From NCBI GenBank assembly GCA_028280885.1, contig JANQKY010000104.1, positions 1-34,908 of the forward strand: a DNA stretch of 34,908 bases, read 5' to 3'. Shown here one piece after another: positions 8,131 to 15,306 of the stretch. Every line of letters begins with the position of its first letter. Position 1 is the stretch's first letter. This stretch comes from Tepidamorphus sp. GTDB taxonomy: Bacteria; Pseudomonadota; Alphaproteobacteria; Rhizobiales; Tepidamorphaceae. The notes beneath the pieces were generated by a model, which was not told the DNA's origin, searched no databases, and saw only the letters and a list, made by a program, of their open reading frames with translations. The position numbers and the translations under genes are program-made.

Positions 8131-9069
8131 ATGAAACCGATTGTGACCCCGCTGACCCAGGCGTTGTCCGAGGGCAAGCTGACGCGTGACGAGTTGCGGG
8201 ATTTCATGGTCCGCTCGGACGGGCCGGCGCTCAGGCTGCTCTTCTTCTGGGTCCTGGTCCTTCTGGCGACCGGAAGTCTCATCTGGCTTGCCTGGGACAG
8301 CTGGCTGATCTGGCCGGCGATGTTCCTGCACGGCATCGTCGTGGTCCATCACTTCTCGCTGGAGCATGAATGCGTGCACAGCACGGTGTTCCGCACGCGC
8401 CGGCTCAACAAGATCGTCGGCACGATCTGCGGCCTGATCATCATCCTGCCCTTCAAGCACTTCCGCTACGAGCATTGCGACCACCACACCTATACGCAGC
8501 TCAAGGGCGACGACCCGGAACTGATCGAGATGCCCAAGAGCTTCGCGGGCTATCTCTACTATATCTCGGCGATCCCCTATTGGCGCGCCAAGTTCACCGA
8601 ACTGGCGATGCACGCGGCGGGCCATCTGACCGAGGCCGAGAAGCGGTTCATCCCCAAGGTCGAATACGGCGCCGTCATCTTCGAGGCCCGGGCGATGCTG
8701 GCCTTCTATGCCGCCCTGTTCGTCCTGATGGCCGCGACCGGCTGGTGGGCGCCGATCTGGTTCTGGCTGATCCCGCTGTTTCTCGGCGAGCCGGTGATGC
8801 GCTTCGTGCGCATGACCGAGCATGTCGGCCGGCCGACGGTCGCGCAGATGCGCGACAACACGCGCACCAACCTAGTCTCGCTGCCCTGGCGCTTCCTGTG
8901 CTGGAACATGAACTATCACGCCGAGCATCACTATGCCTCGTCGGTGCCGTTCCACGCCCTGCCGCGGCTGCATGAGAAGCTGAAGGATCACATCTGCGTC
9001 GAACCGGACGGCTATCTGGGCGCCCACCGCGACATCCTGCGGCAGTTGCGGCGAGCGCCGCATGGCTGA
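8131..9069 (+). CDS. Membrane fatty-acid-desaturase-family di-iron oxygenase
   Basis: A 312-residue integral membrane protein with the histidine boxes of the desaturase/hydroxylase superfamily: H79ECVH83, H115CDHH119 and H263AEHH267, plus H231. Hydrophobic spans lie at about residues 35-72, 93-109 and 187-221. Such enzymes use O2 and two electrons for desaturation or hydroxylation. The Rieske ferredoxin gene overlaps its 3' end by 8 bp and is the obvious electron donor. ATG 8131 lies 6 nt behind GGAG; ATG 8128 is the alternative. Context (amino-acid importer, other oxygenases) suggests a hydroxylase of a small polar or N-containing molecule rather than a lipid desaturase, but that is inference. 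Confidence 0.87.
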   Translation: MKPIVTPLTQALSEGKLTRDELRDFMVRSDGPALRLLFFWVLVLLATGSLIWLAWDSWLIWPAMFLHGIVVVHHFSLEHECVHSTVFRTRRLNKIVGTICGLIIILPFKHFRYEHCDHHTYTQLKGDDPELIEMPKSFAGYLYYISAIPYWRAKFTELAMHAAGHLTEAEKRFIPKVEYGAVIFEARAMLAFYAALFVLMAATGWWAPIWFWLIPLFLGEPVMRFVRMTEHVGRPTVAQMRDNTRTNLVSLPWRFLCWNMNYHAEHHYASSVPFHALPRLHEKLKDHICVEPDGYLGAHRDILRQLRRAPHG

Positions 9070-9397
9070 CGAGACGTGGAGCGACCTGGTCGCGGTTGCC
9101 GACCTGCACGCGAACTGGGTGACGCGCGTCGATCTGGGCGGGCGGGCCTTCGCCGTCTACGACGCGCCGAGCGGCATCTATGTGTCGCTGGCGCTGTGCA
9201 ATCACGGTGGCGCCGACCTGTGTGACGGCTATTTCGAAGGCCATCTGATCGAATGCCCGCTGCACCAGGGCGCCTTCGACGTGCGCGACGGCCGGCCGCT
9301 GGACACCCCGGCGACCCGACCGATGAAGACCTTCCCGGCCCGGGTGGAGAACGGCATGGTGCAGATCGCGCTTCCCGCCCGCAGGCAGCGACAGTAA
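9062..9397 (+). CDS. Rieske [2Fe-2S] ferredoxin
   Basis: A 111-residue stand-alone Rieske protein. The cluster ligands are C46-x-H48 (LCNHGG) and C65-x-x-H68 (ECPLHQG), in the spacing of Rieske ferredoxins of oxygenase systems, followed by the usual beta region (FDVRDGRPLDTPAT). There is no signal peptide or membrane anchor, so it is cytoplasmic. It overlaps the end of the membrane desaturase gene by 8 bp, so the pair is translationally coupled and probably forms one electron-transfer/oxygenase unit. No matching reductase gene is in the window. Confidence 0.92.
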   Translation: MADETWSDLVAVADLHANWVTRVDLGGRAFAVYDAPSGIYVSLALCNHGGADLCDGYFEGHLIECPLHQGAFDVRDGRPLDTPATRPMKTFPARVENGMVQIALPARRQRQ

Positions 9398-9420
9398 CGG
9401 CGACAACAGAGGACAAGGAC

Positions 9421-9996
9421 GTGTCTGCCTGGATAGGAATGGTGTCGGACGAGGACGCCGACGAAACGCTGAAATCCGCGCTTGATCTCGCCCGCACGCC
9501 GCACGGCACGGTCGACAACGTGATGCGGGTGCATTCGCTGCGGCCGTCGACCATGGTCGGGCACGTGAAACTCTACCGCGCCTGCCTGCATGACGAGACC
9601 AACACCCTGCCGGTGTGGTTTCAGGAGGTGATCAGTTCCTATGTCTCGGTCCTCAACGACTGCCCCTATTCCTATGCCAACCACTGGAAGAACGCCGCGC
9701 ATCTGATCGGCGATACCGACCGGGCGGACGCGGTCGAGGCCGCCTTGCAGGCGCGCCGGCCGGAGCAGGCCTTCGACGGCGCCGAACTGGCGATGCTGCG
9801 CTACGCGGAAAAGCTGACGCTGCGGCCCGGCGAGATGGTCGAGGCGGATGTCGCCGCCCTGCGGGAGGCCGGCGTCGATGACGGCCGGATTCTCGAGACC
9901 AACCAGATCGTCGGCTATTTCAACTACGTCAACCGGCTGCTCAACGGCCTCGGCGTCACCACCGCGGGCGACGTGGTCGGCTATTACAAGGACTGA
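9421..9996 (+). CDS. AhpD-like / peroxidase-related protein with a CxxS motif
   Basis: A 191-residue all-helical protein of the carboxymuconolactone decarboxylase/AhpD superfamily, peroxidase-related branch. The active-site region reads C81-P-Y-S84-Y-A-N-H88 where AhpD has C-x-x-C-x-x-x-H; the second cysteine is a serine, so a disulfide redox cycle of the AhpD type is not possible at this site. The C-terminus (IVGYFNYVNRLLNGLGV) is typical of the branch. Start is GTG 9421 behind GAGGACAAGGAC. It follows the Rieske gene by 23 bp and is probably the third gene of that operon, perhaps acting on the oxygenation product or protecting the oxygenase. Confidence 0.82.
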   Translation: MSAWIGMVSDEDADETLKSALDLARTPHGTVDNVMRVHSLRPSTMVGHVKLYRACLHDETNTLPVWFQEVISSYVSVLNDCPYSYANHWKNAAHLIGDTDRADAVEAALQARRPEQAFDGAELAMLRYAEKLTLRPGEMVEADVAALREAGVDDGRILETNQIVGYFNYVNRLLNGLGVTTAGDVVGYYKD

Positions 9997-10417
9997 CCTG
10001 AGGGCCGTTCGCGCCCGCTTGCCCTGGGACCGGTATCCGGATCGCCGAAGGACGGCGCATTCCCGACCCTGCAACGCGGTCGCCGCTTTGTCGGCGATGA
10101 CACTGTGAGGGCGATATCCGAAAGGGGTGCGGATCCCCAGGTGTTCCGGCTTTTGAGGCCGGTGCGCCCGCTCCCGCCGTTTCGCAGGCCGTCGATTTAA
10201 AGCTTCGCTTTCGCGCGCCCTCATCTCCGGGCGCGGAGGTGTCTGGCATGAGATTTCAACTTATTACTCGCGTAAGTATATTTTTTGAGAAATATGGGAA
10301 ATTTGCTCTTAATAGGAGAATATGCTATTTAAGTTGATGAAAAATATGGAAAAGATAGTTAGTCGAATGTCTATCTATCGGTAAATCAAGATAAGATCAA
10401 AAAAGTCGGATTTAACG
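9997..10417. other. Intergenic region with an abrupt GC-to-AT transition
   Basis: The first 250 bases are GC-rich and hold short inverted repeats (CCGGC 10146-10150 with GCCGG 10158-10162; CGCGCCC 10214-10220 with GGGCGCG 10229-10235) without T-tracts. From about 10254 to 10410 the sequence becomes strongly AT-rich, unlike anything else in the window. No gene of normal size is visible. A 20-codon open frame lies at 10322-10384. Confidence 0.6.
10322..10384 (+). CDS. Possible 20-residue small ORF or leader peptide
   Basis: ATG CTA TTT runs 20 codons to TAA (protein MLFKLMKNMEKIVSRMSIYR). AGGAG stands 3 nt before the ATG, which is close. It lies in the AT-rich patch 33 bp upstream of the peptidoglycan-binding gene, where AT-rich random frames start often. 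It resembles nothing I know, and real expression is uncertain. Confidence 0.15.
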   Translation: MLFKLMKNMEKIVSRMSIYR

Positions 10418-10894
10418 GTGCCCTCAGATCGTCAATTCTCTGATAAAAACCCTCCGGAAGGCGTTAAGTGCGCACATCGCGAACGCGATGATTTAGAAAT
10501 AGACAGAATAGATTCTATTTCAATTCAGCGTAAGCTTGCGCGATTAGGGTGTTATCACGGCCGTATCGACGGGGTGGCGGGCGAAAAGACGCGGTTGGCG
10601 ATCAGTCTGTTCCAGAAGCGCGTACATCTTGTCGCCGACGGAATCGCCGGTCCGGCGACGATGGCGGCGCTGGGCAAGGCCCTGGAAAGACATCACGCCA
10701 GAAAGGCGACACCCGTTGTCGGTATGTTCGGGGCGTTCCTGGGGAGCGTCTATGCCGTTGCGATCGATGAATTCGCGGCGGTGGCCGACATGGTGCTTTC
10801 GGCGGTGACGTGGGGCCTGGGCGCCGCGGCGCTCACCATCGCCGCCGGCGCCCTCTACTGCAATCGCGAGGTGCTTCTCGGCCGCCGCTCATAG
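10418..10894 (+). CDS. Peptidoglycan-binding-domain membrane protein
   Basis: A 158-residue protein. Residues about 32-89 form a PG_binding_1 domain (IQRKLARLGCYHGRIDG, then TRLAISLFQKR and DGIAGPATMAAL), known to bind the cell wall in lysins and amidases. Two hydrophobic spans follow at about 99-117 and 125-147. No catalytic domain is present. There is no signal peptide, so the domain could be cytoplasmic with a C-terminal hairpin anchor, or the topology may resemble phage endolysin/holin-associated proteins. The only in-frame start is GTG 10418, with a weak ribosome binding site. The first third of the gene is AT-rich (many AAA, TTA and ATT codons) while the rest matches the genome. It converges on the cyclase gene with a 32-bp gap. 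Confidence 0.65.
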   Translation: MPSDRQFSDKNPPEGVKCAHRERDDLEIDRIDSISIQRKLARLGCYHGRIDGVAGEKTRLAISLFQKRVHLVADGIAGPATMAALGKALERHHARKATPVVGMFGAFLGSVYAVAIDEFAAVADMVLSAVTWGLGAAALTIAAGALYCNREVLLGRRS

Positions 10895-10926
10895 CGGCGC
10901 AAATCCGCCGATCCTCGGGGGCTGGC

Positions 10927-11604
10927 TCAGGCGGTCTCCAGGCCCTCCAGCGCGACGACGCGGGCCGGGGCGCCGTCGGCATTCGGAACCCGGATCGGCA
11001 GCGCGCACAGAAATGTCCGGCTGCCGGTCAACTGGTCGGTGCCGACCAGATATTCGATCAGCGTTATGCCGTCGCGCAGCAGGATGTCGTGCGAGACATG
11101 TTCCTCGATCGGCCGCATCTCGCCATCGAGCAGGCGGCGGATCGTCCAGTCCTGCGGGAAGTCGAAGGCGACCGCGGCGGGCGCGCGGGCGTGCAGCCAG
11201 CGGCAGGCATTGGCCGAAAGCCACGGCGCGTCGCGCCAGAAGGCTTCCGTGCGCCAGTCTCGTTGTCGGTCCCAGCAGGTCTTGAACAGCGCGATCTCGC
11301 CGCGCCCCAGATGGCGGCCCGCGGCATCGAGCCGGTCAGCCGTGATCTCCTCGTCAGGCGCAATGTCGCTTAGGTCGAGTATGGCGGCGGGGCCGACGAC
11401 GCGGGCGAGGTCGAGGCCATCCAGCGTCGCGCCGCCGGGCACCATGTGGCAGGGCGCGTCCATGTGGGTGAAGCCGTGGCAGGTCGTGCCGATCGAGGTT
11501 ACCTCGAACAGGTCGCCGGCGGCGAAGTCGCCCTTCTTTGCGCGGGTGATCGGCCAGCGGAAATGATTATCCTCGATCGGCATGGACAGGTCGATGACGC
11601 GCAT
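10927..11604 (-). CDS. Cyclase-family metal-dependent hydrolase (kynurenine-formamidase-like)
   Basis: A 225-residue member of the cyclase family (PF04199), metal-dependent hydrolases that open amides, lactones or formamides. The metal motif H43GFTH47MD49APCH53 matches HxGTHxDxPxH except for Phe in place of the second-position Gly. Start ATG 11604 follows GGAGG and lies 2 bp after the DctM stop, so it is the last gene of the long minus-strand operon. True kynurenine formamidase is unlikely because no tryptophan-pathway gene is nearby; a lactone or amide of the transported substrate is a better guess. Confidence 0.85.
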   Translation of the reverse strand: MRVIDLSMPIEDNHFRWPITRAKKGDFAAGDLFEVTSIGTTCHGFTHMDAPCHMVPGGATLDGLDLARVVGPAAILDLSDIAPDEEITADRLDAAGRHLGRGEIALFKTCWDRQRDWRTEAFWRDAPWLSANACRWLHARAPAAVAFDFPQDWTIRRLLDGEMRPIEEHVSHDILLRDGITLIEYLVGTDQLTGSRTFLCALPIRVPNADGAPARVVALEGLETA

Positions 11605-11606
11605 TC

Positions 11607-12893
11607 TCAGCCTCCGGAATACAGTTGCGGGAGCGTCAGGACGACGGCCGGGAAGACGATGCAGATCAACAGGGCCGCGATCAAGGCTGCCAGGAAGGGC
11701 AGGCTCTCGCGGATGACCACCTCCGGCCGTTCCCTGGCGATATAGGCGGACAGGTAGATCAGATAGCCGACCGGCGGCGTGGTCAGGCCGATCATCAGGT
11801 TGAGGACGACGAGCACGCCGAACTGGATCGGGTCGACACCGATCTCCTGCATGGTCGGCAGGAACACCGGCACGATGATGACGAGGCCGGCGAGCGGATC
11901 CATGAACAGGCCGATCAGCAGCGTGAACACCATCACCAGGCACAGGACGATGAACGGATCGTGGCTGATGCCGAAGATCAGCTCGGAGGCGAGTGTCGAG
12001 ATCTTCAGGTCGGCGACGATCCAGGCGAAGACCGACGAGGCGCCGACGATGACGAGGACGGTCGAGGTGCCCTTGGCGGCGGCGACGAGGGCCGATCCGC
12101 AATCGGCCCAGCTCAGTTCGCGGAACCAGAACCGGCCGACGAGGAAGGCATAGGCAACCGCGACGGCGCCGGCCTCGGTCGCCGTCATGACGCCGCCGAG
12201 GATGCCGCCCAGGATGATGATCGGCGTCAACAGCGCAACCAGCGCCGACAGACCGGTGCGGGCGATGGCGGCAAGGCCGGGCCAGGTTCCGGCCGGATAG
12301 CCGCGCCGGCGGGCGATCATATAGACCACGACCATCAGGCACAGCCCGACCACGAGGCCGGGCACGATGCCGGCCAGGAACATCTCGCCGACCGACTGCT
12401 GGGCGAGCACCGCGTAGACGATCATCGGGATCGATGGCGGGATGATCGGACCGATGACGCTCGAGGTCTGGGTGATCGCGGCGGCGAAGCCGCGCGAAAA
12501 GCCCATCCGTTCCATGGCCGGGATGAGGACGGAGCCGACGGCGGCGGTATCGGCGACGGCGGAGCCGGAAATGCCGGAGAAGAAGATCGACGAGACCACG
12601 TTGACATGGCCGAGCCCGCCGCGGATGTGTCCGACGCAGGCCGAGGCGAAATCGATCATGCGGCGGGTGACGCCGCCGCGGTTCATCAGTTCGCCGGCCA
12701 GGAAGAAGAAGGCGACGGCGAGCAGCAGGAACGTATCGAGCCCCGACAGGAAGAGCTGGGCGACGACCTCGAGCGGAATGCCGGGCCGGTAGACCAGCAG
12801 CGTCAGGGCGGAGGCGAGCAGGATCGCGAAGACCAGCCGCACCCCGGCAAGGGCGAGCAGGATCATCGAGCCGAGCAGGATGGTGATCGCCAT
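11607..12893 (-). CDS. dctM: TRAP transporter large permease (DctM)
   Basis: A 428-residue integral membrane protein with about 12 helices, the sodium-coupled transport subunit of a TRAP importer. The N-terminus (ITILLGSMILLALAGVRLVFAILLAS) and the conserved FFSGISGSAVADTAAVGSVLIPAM segment at about residues 100-125 are diagnostic. Its ATG overlaps the DctQ stop in TGATG. It works with DctQ and the DctP receptor encoded upstream. Confidence 0.95.
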   Translation of the reverse strand: MAITILLGSMILLALAGVRLVFAILLASALTLLVYRPGIPLEVVAQLFLSGLDTFLLLAVAFFFLAGELMNRGGVTRRMIDFASACVGHIRGGLGHVNVVSSIFFSGISGSAVADTAAVGSVLIPAMERMGFSRGFAAAITQTSSVIGPIIPPSIPMIVYAVLAQQSVGEMFLAGIVPGLVVGLCLMVVVYMIARRRGYPAGTWPGLAAIARTGLSALVALLTPIIILGGILGGVMTATEAGAVAVAYAFLVGRFWFRELSWADCGSALVAAAKGTSTVLVIVGASSVFAWIVADLKISTLASELIFGISHDPFIVLCLVMVFTLLIGLFMDPLAGLVIIVPVFLPTMQEIGVDPIQFGVLVVLNLMIGLTTPPVGYLIYLSAYIARERPEVVIRESLPFLAALIAALLICIVFPAVVLTLPQLYSGG

Positions 12894-13384
12894 CAGTGGT
12901 TATCCCAGCGGTCTTCGGCGTGGTCTTCGCTGCCGTCCTCAGTCCCGGTCTTGCCCCTGGCGGCGGCGAACAGGCTGGCGACGAGCCACAGCGATCCGCC
13001 GGCGATGGCGGCGGCGAAGTACCAGGATTTCGACAGATCGAGCGTCGTGTAGCGGTCGAAGGCGAACATCGCCTGCAGGCGCCAGCCGCCCCAGATCAGC
13101 AGCGCGAGCGCGGCGGCGGCGGCGATCGCGCCGAACCATCTCAGCGGAAGGCGGTAGCGCGGCTTGTCGGCGATCAGGCCGATGCGCATGTGGTCGGCGC
13201 CGGCCGCGGCAAGCAGGATCATCCAGACATAGAGCAGCCGGTTGAGCTCCTCCGACCAGGTCAGCGAGGAATTGAACCCGTAGCGCGCCACGACCTGCGT
13301 GACGGTCAGCGCCGTGACCGCCAGCAGCAGGCCGCCGACCGCGATGCGCCAGAGGCGCACCACGATGGTTTCGATCCGGTTCAT
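12893..13384 (-). CDS. dctQ: TRAP transporter small permease (DctQ)
   Basis: A 163-residue membrane protein with four predicted helices (about residues 10-30, 45-62, 83-101 and 123-145). The region NSSLTWSEELNRLLYVWMILLAA is the typical DctQ signature after helix 1. Start ATG 13384 directly follows GGAGG with an unusually short 1-nt spacing. It is placed 15 bp behind DctP and overlaps DctM by 1 bp. Confidence 0.93.
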   Translation of the reverse strand: MNRIETIVVRLWRIAVGGLLLAVTALTVTQVVARYGFNSSLTWSEELNRLLYVWMILLAAAGADHMRIGLIADKPRYRLPLRWFGAIAAAAALALLIWGGWRLQAMFAFDRYTTLDLSKSWYFAAAIAGGSLWLVASLFAAARGKTGTEDGSEDHAEDRWDNH

Positions 13385-13399
13385 GCCTCCGGATCCGGC

Positions 13400-14389
13400 T
13401 TATTGCCCGGCAAGGGCGTCGACCTTCTTGACGAGGTCGTCGCCGAACTTCTCGACATAGGCCTTGCGGGTCTGTGCGGCGACCGCGTCGCGGAAGGCTG
13501 CGACATCCGGGGTTTCGACGACCTCGACGCCGGCATCCTTCATCGCCTGCAGGCTGGAGGCGGCCTCTTCGGCGTTCAGCTCGCGCTCGTAGACGGCGGC
13601 CTCGATGGCGGCGGCTTTGATCGCCTCCTGCTGCTCGGGCGTCAGCTTGACGAAGCGGCCGTAGTTCATCACCAGCGGCGCGGCCGTATAGGCGTGTTCG
13701 GTCAGCGAAAGGTGTTTCTGAACCTCGTGCAGCTTGGAGGCGTAGATGTGGTTGACCGGGTTTTCCTGGCCGTCGATGGTGCCGGTCTGCAGGGCCGAGT
13801 AGACCTCGGAGAACGGCATCGGCGCCGGGTTCGCGCCGAGGATCCGGAAGGCCTCGATATGGGCCGGATTGGGCGTGGTGCGCAGCTTCAGGCCCTCAAG
13901 ATCGGCCGGCGTCGCGACCGGGCGGACGCTGTTGGTGAGGTTGCGGAAGCCGATTTCCCAGAAGGCGAGGCCCTGCAGGTTCGACTGGTTGATCGAGTTC
14001 ATCAGTTCCGCGCCGATTTCGCCGTCGAGCACGGCATAGGCATGATCGGCCGACTGGAACAGGAAGGGCAGGTCGAGCAGGTTCACCTGCGGCGCGAACG
14101 CGGTGAAATAGGGGTTGCCGGTCAGCACGATGTCGATGGTGCCAAGCCGTGCGCCCTGAAGCATGGTCGGCGAATTGCCGAGTTCGCCGGCGGGATGCAG
14201 CGAGATCTCCAGGTCGCCGTTGGTCGCCGCTTCGACCTTCTCCTTGAAGAACTCGGCGGCCCGATAGGCCGTGTCACCGGGCTGGGCGTAATGGGCAAAG
14301 CGCAGGGTTTCGGCGGCCTGGGCGGCAAGCGGCAGCGTCACCGCCAGCGCGGCGATGCCGGCTGCTTTCATCAGGTGTCGTCTGTTCAT
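13400..14389 (-). CDS. dctP: TRAP transporter solute-binding protein (DctP)
   Basis: A 329-residue periplasmic receptor of the DctP family. A signal peptide covers about residues 1-26 (MNRRHLMKAA then AQAAE). Mature motifs: LRFAHYAQPGD, the GELGNSPTMLQGARLGTIDI segment, R149 in FRNLTNS, R170 in LKLRTTPNP (the arginine that normally grips the ligand carboxylate) and GTIDGQENPVNHI. The ligand is therefore probably an organic or sugar acid. AGGGAGATCGAAAA precedes ATG 14389, which overlaps the amidohydrolase stop by 4 bp (ATGA). Unlike the other binding-protein genes here it has no hairpin behind it. Confidence 0.94.
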   Translation of the reverse strand: MNRRHLMKAAGIAALAVTLPLAAQAAETLRFAHYAQPGDTAYRAAEFFKEKVEAATNGDLEISLHPAGELGNSPTMLQGARLGTIDIVLTGNPYFTAFAPQVNLLDLPFLFQSADHAYAVLDGEIGAELMNSINQSNLQGLAFWEIGFRNLTNSVRPVATPADLEGLKLRTTPNPAHIEAFRILGANPAPMPFSEVYSALQTGTIDGQENPVNHIYASKLHEVQKHLSLTEHAYTAAPLVMNYGRFVKLTPEQQEAIKAAAIEAAVYERELNAEEAASSLQAMKDAGVEVVETPDVAAFRDAVAAQTRKAYVEKFGDDLVKKVDALAGQ

Positions 14390-15306
14390 TTTTCGATCTC
14401 CCTAGTGGTGATGATTGGTGTTTGGGTGGATAAGCCGTAGAGCCGCGCCGCGGTGTCGTGAAACAGCGCCGCGCGGGCTGCCGGTGCGTCGCCGCGCGTG
14501 GCGCGGTCGAAGCCGGCGAAGATCGTGTCGAAGGCGCCGCACAGGCCGTCGACCGGAAAGTTCGAGGCAAACATCGCCCGGTCGGGGCCGAACAGGTCGA
14601 TGCAGGCGCGGATGATGTCGATATTGTCCTCGATCCGCCACGGCGTGCCGGCAAGGCCGAGGCCGGAGATTTTCACGTAGCTGTTCGGCAGCGCGGCGAA
14701 GTCGGCGAGCGCGGCGCGCCAGCCGGCAAGCCCTTCGACCGAGCGGTCGGCGGGCAGGCCCGCGTGGTTGAGGATAATCGGCGTGTCGGGGGCAAGTGCG
14801 GCCAGGTCGATCGCCTCGCCGAGATGCCACCACGGCGTCTGCAGGTCGAACATCAGGCCGTGGCCGGCAAGCCGGCGGAAGCCGTCGCGAAAGGCGTCGT
14901 CCGTCATCCCGCCGGGTTCGCCGCCCGGCGACGGATTGGATCGTGGCTTGTGGCGCACGGACCGGACGATCGGCAGGCGGTCATAGGTCTTCAGGACCGC
15001 TTCGAGATCAGGCGAATTGAGCCAGGCCTGGGCGACATGGGCGGCCGGGCGGCCGGTCTCGTCGGCAAGTCTTTGCATCCATTCGGCTTCGCCGGTCGGG
15101 TCGGACGGGGTCCATTCGCCTTCCATCGTCACCGAGGCGACCACGTTCCAGCCGCGGCTTACGGCGTCGTAGTCTTCCGGCATGAAGCGGCGGCGGATCG
15201 CCGAATAGTCGCCGTAGCGGAACGGGATCATCGGCTCTTCGCGGAGCCAGGGATGGTCGTTGACCGCCGGGTCCCAGAAATGGTGGTGGGCGTCGACGAT
15301 CCTCAT
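14386..15306 (-). CDS. Amidohydrolase-2 family protein, probable sugar lactonase (COG3618)
   Basis: A 306-residue TIM-barrel hydrolase of the group that includes L-fuconolactonase and L-rhamnono-lactonase-like enzymes. The N-terminal metal site is D5AHHHFWD (H7 and H9), with H181 (ILNHAGLP) and D253 (FASNFPVDGL) completing the usual set. It is embedded between a TctA and a DctP gene, with 4-bp ATGA overlaps on both sides. With a sugar-acid dehydratase in the same operon, hydrolysis of a sugar lactone to the acid is the most economical role. The substrate is inference. Confidence 0.85.
   Translation of the reverse strand: MRIVDAHHHFWDPAVNDHPWLREEPMIPFRYGDYSAIRRRFMPEDYDAVSRGWNVVASVTMEGEWTPSDPTGEAEWMQRLADETGRPAAHVAQAWLNSPDLEAVLKTYDRLPIVRSVRHKPRSNPSPGGEPGGMTDDAFRDGFRRLAGHGLMFDLQTPWWHLGEAIDLAALAPDTPIILNHAGLPADRSVEGLAGWRAALADFAALPNSYVKISGLGLAGTPWRIEDNIDIIRACIDLFGPDRAMFASNFPVDGLCGAFDTIFAGFDRATRGDAPAARAALFHDTAARLYGLSTQTPIITTREIEK

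Noticed and set aside
10927..11604. Kynurenine formamidase (KynB)
   Set aside because: It shares the cyclase metal motif, but no kynureninase or tryptophan dioxygenase gene is near, and it ends a transport/sugar-acid operon.
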